Source: Marinomonas spartinae
GTDB lineage: Bacteria > Pseudomonadota > Gammaproteobacteria > Pseudomonadales > Marinomonadaceae
Assembly: GCF_016461715.1 (NCBI RefSeq)
Contig: NZ_JAEMUI010000012.1
Span: 1 to 64,000, forward strand
DNA length: 64,000 nt
Reading direction: 5' to 3'
Of the stretch, positions 63,806-64,000 are shown one piece after another. Every line of letters starts with the position of its first letter. Position 1 is the first letter of the stretch. A program made the translations under genes and the position numbers. Under the pieces are notes generated by a model. That model did no database searches, had not been told where the DNA came from, and saw only the letters and a program-made list of their open reading frames with translations.

Positions 63806-64000
63806 AACTAAAGAAACTGCAAAGAAGTAGTATAGACTTGGTTTTTAGTTGAGTCACTCATTCTATCGGTTATTTTTCGAACAATCGGTTAAGAAAAACA
63901 AGAGTTTAGGCGTTTTTTTTCGGTTAAGTAGAATTTAAGATATGTCTATGGGTTATGGGTAGATTGTGTAGAGAGGGATAACACTGCGTTATAAAGGCTT
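63806..64000. other. Right end of the window
   Basis: AT-rich intergenic DNA with no gene or clear hairpin. It must include the promoter of the two-gene diguanylate cyclase unit. Confidence 0.3.

Overview
The window looks like chromosome of a marine gammaproteobacterium of the Oceanospirillales type. Marinomonas is my best guess, inferred from gene content and the moderate-GC coding style; no rRNA or other taxonomic marker is present. No tRNA, rRNA, CRISPR array, transposase or integrase was seen.

Region 1 (1-12.9 kb) is a complete phenylacetate catabolic cluster, paaFGHIJ, paaK, paaABCDE and paaZ, all on the + strand. It activates phenylacetate to its CoA ester, epoxidises the ring, opens it and beta-oxidises the product to acetyl-CoA and succinyl-CoA. 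No paaX or paaR regulator lies in the window. Region 2 (13.0-22.6 kb) is a malonate decarboxylase locus: a LysR gene (mdcR) divergent from mdcABCDEGH and the two-part transporter genes mdcLM. Region 3 (22.7-37.2 kb) is a xylose locus: ABC importer xylFGH, kinase xylB and regulator xylR, with xylA convergent from the far side.

The xylose locus is split by a foreign-looking 6.5-kb catabolic island (29.2-35.75 kb). It carries a cupin dioxygenase, an SDR, a zinc alcohol dehydrogenase, an MFS transporter and an XylR/DmpR-type sigma-54 activator. Two well-spaced sigma-54 promoters, each with a shared TTGATCATCAA element upstream, tie it into one regulon. Its substrate is unknown. A second, AT-rich insert of 1.6 kb with an S41-type protease splits the satD/DUF3307 pair at 38.1-39.8 kb. 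Both inserts sit exactly behind the 3' end of a host gene (xylR, satD). In each case the far edge holds a second, diverged copy of that gene's 3' end in direct orientation: a 23-bp block with one mismatch for xylR and a perfect 55-bp block for satD. This shared architecture, with no visible recombinase, is the most unusual signal in the window.

Region 4 (40.5-47.0 kb) is a cytochrome bd-type oxidase operon with its ABC exporter in the order cydD-cydC-cydA-cydB plus a small membrane protein. A period-11 tandem repeat and an inverted G/C-rich repeat pair lie upstream. Region 5 (47.5-49.7 kb) holds an ArsB/NhaD-type permease and an EamA transporter. Region 6 (49.9-59.6 kb) is a defence cluster on the - strand: mrr, fic, hsdM, hsdS, a separate PD-(D/E)XK nuclease gene, hsdR and a small membrane protein. 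Region 7 (59.8-63.8 kb) has a DUF3574 lipoprotein, a NupC-type nucleoside transporter, a MITE-like repeat with a half-copy at 13.95 kb, and a two-gene unit of a periplasmic molybdopterin-oxidoreductase-like domain and a membrane diguanylate cyclase.
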